This document shows, one piece after another, positions 63,232-64,000 of a DNA stretch of 64,000 nt (position 1 is its first letter; each line of letters starts with the position of its first letter). The notes beneath the pieces are model-generated. The model did no database searches. It saw only the letters and a list, made by a program, of their open reading frames with translations, and had not been told where the DNA came from. Source of the stretch: Rufibacter latericius (GTDB lineage Bacteria; Bacteroidota; Bacteroidia; Cytophagales; Hymenobacteraceae); NCBI RefSeq assembly GCF_003721515.1, contig NZ_RJJD01000023.1, positions 55,735 to 119,734 on the forward strand, read 5' to 3'. The position numbers and the translations under genes were made by a program.

Positions 63232-64000
63232 TTAGAGTTTATAAACCTTCACCGAAGGTTTCGGTGAAGCCGCCAAGGTTTGCTTGAAGGAAGAAGCCAA
63301 AGAAAGGGCAAGCAGGGAGTAAGCTATAAAAACAAACTCTAAAGAGGATTCCCTGCCTATAAAAAAGGCCGCAGAGAGGAAAAGAGCCCACAAGAGCAAG
63401 GTGATTCGGGATGAAGGGGATGAGGCTTGTCTCCAAAGAACCATGGCTATGGCGAAGGATGTTAAAGCCATGAAAGCCCTGAAGAGCAGACCAAAGGTCA
63501 ACCCCGTTCCCCAAAAGAAGTAGTACTGAAAGACATTGCTCCCATAGAACGCAGAAATGCCCATGCTTAAAATAGCCAAGGCAAGGTAGATACTTCCCGA
63601 AATCGTTTTCAGGGTACCCTTATGGAAACAAAATAGAGCAACGGCAAACGCCAAAGCACTTGGAAACCAGTTCTCAAGAATGCCCGCCTCCGCATCCTTC
63701 GGGCCTTGGTCATAGGCAAGGACGGTTGCCAGAATCAGGCTTAGGGCACAAACCACTAGAAGAATAGCCCCAAGGAATTGCTTCCGCGAATAAGGCAGGG
63801 GTAGGAAAGCCCCCAAAACGGACCCTGTTTTCTTTTCGCCGGTTGTTCTTTGAGAACCAGACATATAAACGAATGTGGCCAACATAAAGCTCCAGGACCC
63901 GAATAGCTCTGTACCCTCCTCCAGCAGAAGTAAACCAATAGGCCGGTGCCACGATGCTGGGTTGGCGGCTTCCTCATAGGCCTTGATTTCAATGTATTCC
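63232..64000 (-). CDS. Integral membrane protein, 5' end beyond the window
   Basis: Reading back from 63885 (the first in-frame ATG) there is no stop up to the edge; the frame from 64000 translates as EYIEIKAYEEAANPASW ... LEEGTELFGSWSFMLATFVYMSG and continues as the rest of the protein. That upstream part includes LLLLEEGTELFGSWSFML, a motif common in bacterial membrane proteins, so the true start lies outside the window. The visible portion has about six further membrane helices (FLGAILLVVCALSLILATVL, ALAFAVALFCF, SIYLALAILSMGISAFY) and a basic tail. Family not recognised. Confidence 0.7.
   Translation of the reverse strand, partial: EYIEIKAYEEAANPASWHRPIGLLLLEEGTELFGSWSFMLATFVYMSGSQRTTGEKKTGSVLGAFLPLPYSRKQFLGAILLVVCALSLILATVLAYDQGPKDAEAGILENWFPSALAFAVALFCFHKGTLKTISGSIYLALAILSMGISAFYGSNVFQYYFFWGTGLTFGLLFRAFMALTSFAIAMVLWRQASSPSSRITLLLWALFLSAAFFIGRESSLEFVFIAYSLLALSLASSFKQTLAASPKPSVKVYKL

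Noticed and set aside
63756-63992. Minus-strand frames at the right edge
   Set aside because: Another frame in the same stretch stays open and joins the membrane protein of 63232, so these are shadows.

Overview
The window reads as a chromosomal segment of a gliding or type IX secretion bacterium of the phylum Bacteroidota, class Cytophagia, most likely a Hymenobacteraceae member (Rufibacter-like). This is a judgement from gene content, not from a search. The signs are: a PorP/SprF protein next to a 1726-residue surface protein with a gliding-motility-associated C-terminal domain, a SusC/SusD pair, TAnnTTTG-type promoters, few strong Shine-Dalgarno sites, and many isolated genes bounded by long hairpins. 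I see no rRNA, tRNA, phage, insertion sequence or CRISPR array.

Layout. 1-8.7 kb: a repeat cluster, a TonB-dependent receptor, and small metabolic or unknown genes, with an AT-rich WD40-like gene at 5.3-6.4 kb. 9.2-15.4 kb: the PorP/SprF plus giant adhesin-like operon. 16.5-21.2 kb: small Bacteroidota-specific genes, a lipoprotein-SCO-cytochrome c operon and a lipoprotein made largely of Gly-Thr-Thr repeats. 21.4-26.7 kb: a radical SAM protein, an endonuclease/exonuclease/phosphatase-fold membrane protein, a gene-free 1.2 kb stretch, a cation efflux protein with a Cys-rich tail, and an unannotated 28-residue membrane peptide. 27.4-40.2 kb: a signalling island with a NarL-type regulator, three STAS proteins, a multi-PAS histidine kinase, a CheB-CheR-PAS hybrid broken by a single-base frameshift, and a free-standing CheB. 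40.4-49.4 kb: two SAM-I riboswitches. One sits ahead of the SusC/SusD pair and the other ahead of an M14 metallopeptidase. Each is followed within a few bases by a short open reading frame ending in a cluster of cysteine codons, and the SusC leader carries a second such frame. 49.7-64 kb: a PLD-fold protein, a POT peptide transporter, DinB-like, esterase, fatty acid desaturase, S9 peptidase, Crp regulator with a CAT-like acyltransferase, lipoprotein, threonine aldolase and an edge-truncated membrane protein.

The most interesting signal is the riboswitch plus cysteine-leader arrangement at 40.4-41.0 kb and 48.9-49.5 kb. It looks like a two-input sulfur sensor (SAM by RNA aptamer, charged Cys-tRNA by leader-peptide translation) controlling import through SusCD and an exported peptidase. 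A peptide transporter and an S9 peptidase lie nearby. This suggests scavenging of sulfur-containing peptides, which is inference.

A second genome-scale theme is interspersed palindromes. Many intergenic hairpins share an apical core close to GGCTGTTTT-n-AAAACAGCC inside unrelated basal stems, and degenerate copies lie elsewhere. A separate family of small tandem hairpins occurs at 1-118, 24.7, 56.0 and 58.7 kb.
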